Assembly: GCA_964343975.1 (NCBI GenBank)
Contig: CAYFLU010000210.1
Coordinates: 1-5,366 of the forward strand
Source: SCUN01 sp964343975
GTDB lineage: Bacteria > Acidobacteriota > Vicinamibacteria > Vicinamibacterales > SCN-69-37
Direction of reading: 5' to 3'
Length of the DNA: 5,366 bases
The notes under the pieces are model-generated. The model was given only the letters and a program-made list of their open reading frames with translations. It made no database searches and had not been told where the DNA came from. Positions 5,291 through 5,366 of the stretch are shown here, one piece after another; position 1 is the stretch's first letter, and each line of letters begins with the position of its first letter. Position numbers and translations under genes: made by a program.

Positions 5291-5366
5291 ATGCGTCGTG
5301 CGTGGTCGTGGTCTCTCATCGTTCTTGCTGTCAGCGTGGCGCTGCTCGCGCCCGGCGGCCGCCGGG
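5291..5366 (+). CDS. Secreted protein, N-terminal signal peptide only (3' truncated)
   Basis: Only 25 codons are present before the window ends. They read MRRAWSWSLIVLAVSVALLA then PGGRR: two Arg, a hydrophobic core of about 14 residues, and a helix-breaking Pro-Gly, which is the shape of a Sec signal peptide. The strong SD and candidate promoter upstream support the start. The mature function cannot be told. The gene is divergent from the hemerythrin-CDF operon across 78 bp. Confidence 0.65.
   Translation, partial: MRRAWSWSLIVLAVSVALLAPGGRR

Noticed and set aside
1..5366. CRISPR array, tRNA/rRNA, insertion sequence, toxin-antitoxin or defence cassette.
   Set aside because: No spaced direct repeats, RNA gene folds, transposase or defence-domain motifs seen; the genes are ordinary metabolic, transport and envelope types.

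Overview
This is a GC-rich bacterial chromosomal segment, almost entirely coding, with six genes plus the start of a seventh. It looks Gram-negative: one product is a signal-peptide-bearing protein that resembles an outer-membrane beta-barrel, and codons end mostly in G or C. Composition, frequent GTG starts and gene content would fit an acidobacterial or gemmatimonadal type soil or freshwater lineage. That is an impression, not a demonstration; no rRNA, tRNA or marker gene is present to settle it.

Layout from left to right: (1) the C-terminal half of a GH35 beta-galactosidase on +, cut by the left edge. (2) A small unrecognised protein on + (1029-1442) with a disordered Pro/Ala middle and a helical C-terminus; its stop codon lies inside a strong hairpin at 1421-1455. 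(3) On -, a 264-residue exported, probably barrel-forming protein of unknown function (1469-2263). (4) A 147-bp divergent control region (2264-2410). (5) On +, a long nitronate monooxygenase-type FMN protein (2411-3838) with a Cys-containing C-terminal extension. It overlaps by 35 bp the convergent end of (6), a cation diffusion facilitator (3804-4727, -). (7) Upstream of the CDF on the same strand, overlapping by GTGA, a hemerythrin HHE di-iron protein (4724-5212, -). (8) A 78-bp divergent region, then the first 25 codons of a secreted protein on + that runs off the right edge.

The clearest functional unit is the hemerythrin-CDF pair. A start-stop overlap makes it a translationally coupled two-gene operon, linking a di-iron/O2-binding protein to a divalent-metal exporter. 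Iron (or Mn/Zn) homeostasis or metal/oxidative stress is a reasonable inference. The other genes are separate transcription units with no obvious shared pathway.

The least expected signal is a 19-bp imperfect palindrome, TTGMCGGRTCTCCGGCAGT. It occurs once in each divergent intergenic region, identical at 17 of 19 positions, and in the same orientation relative to the two genes whose products begin with a signal peptide. I found no CRISPR, mobile element, RNA gene or complete novel system here.
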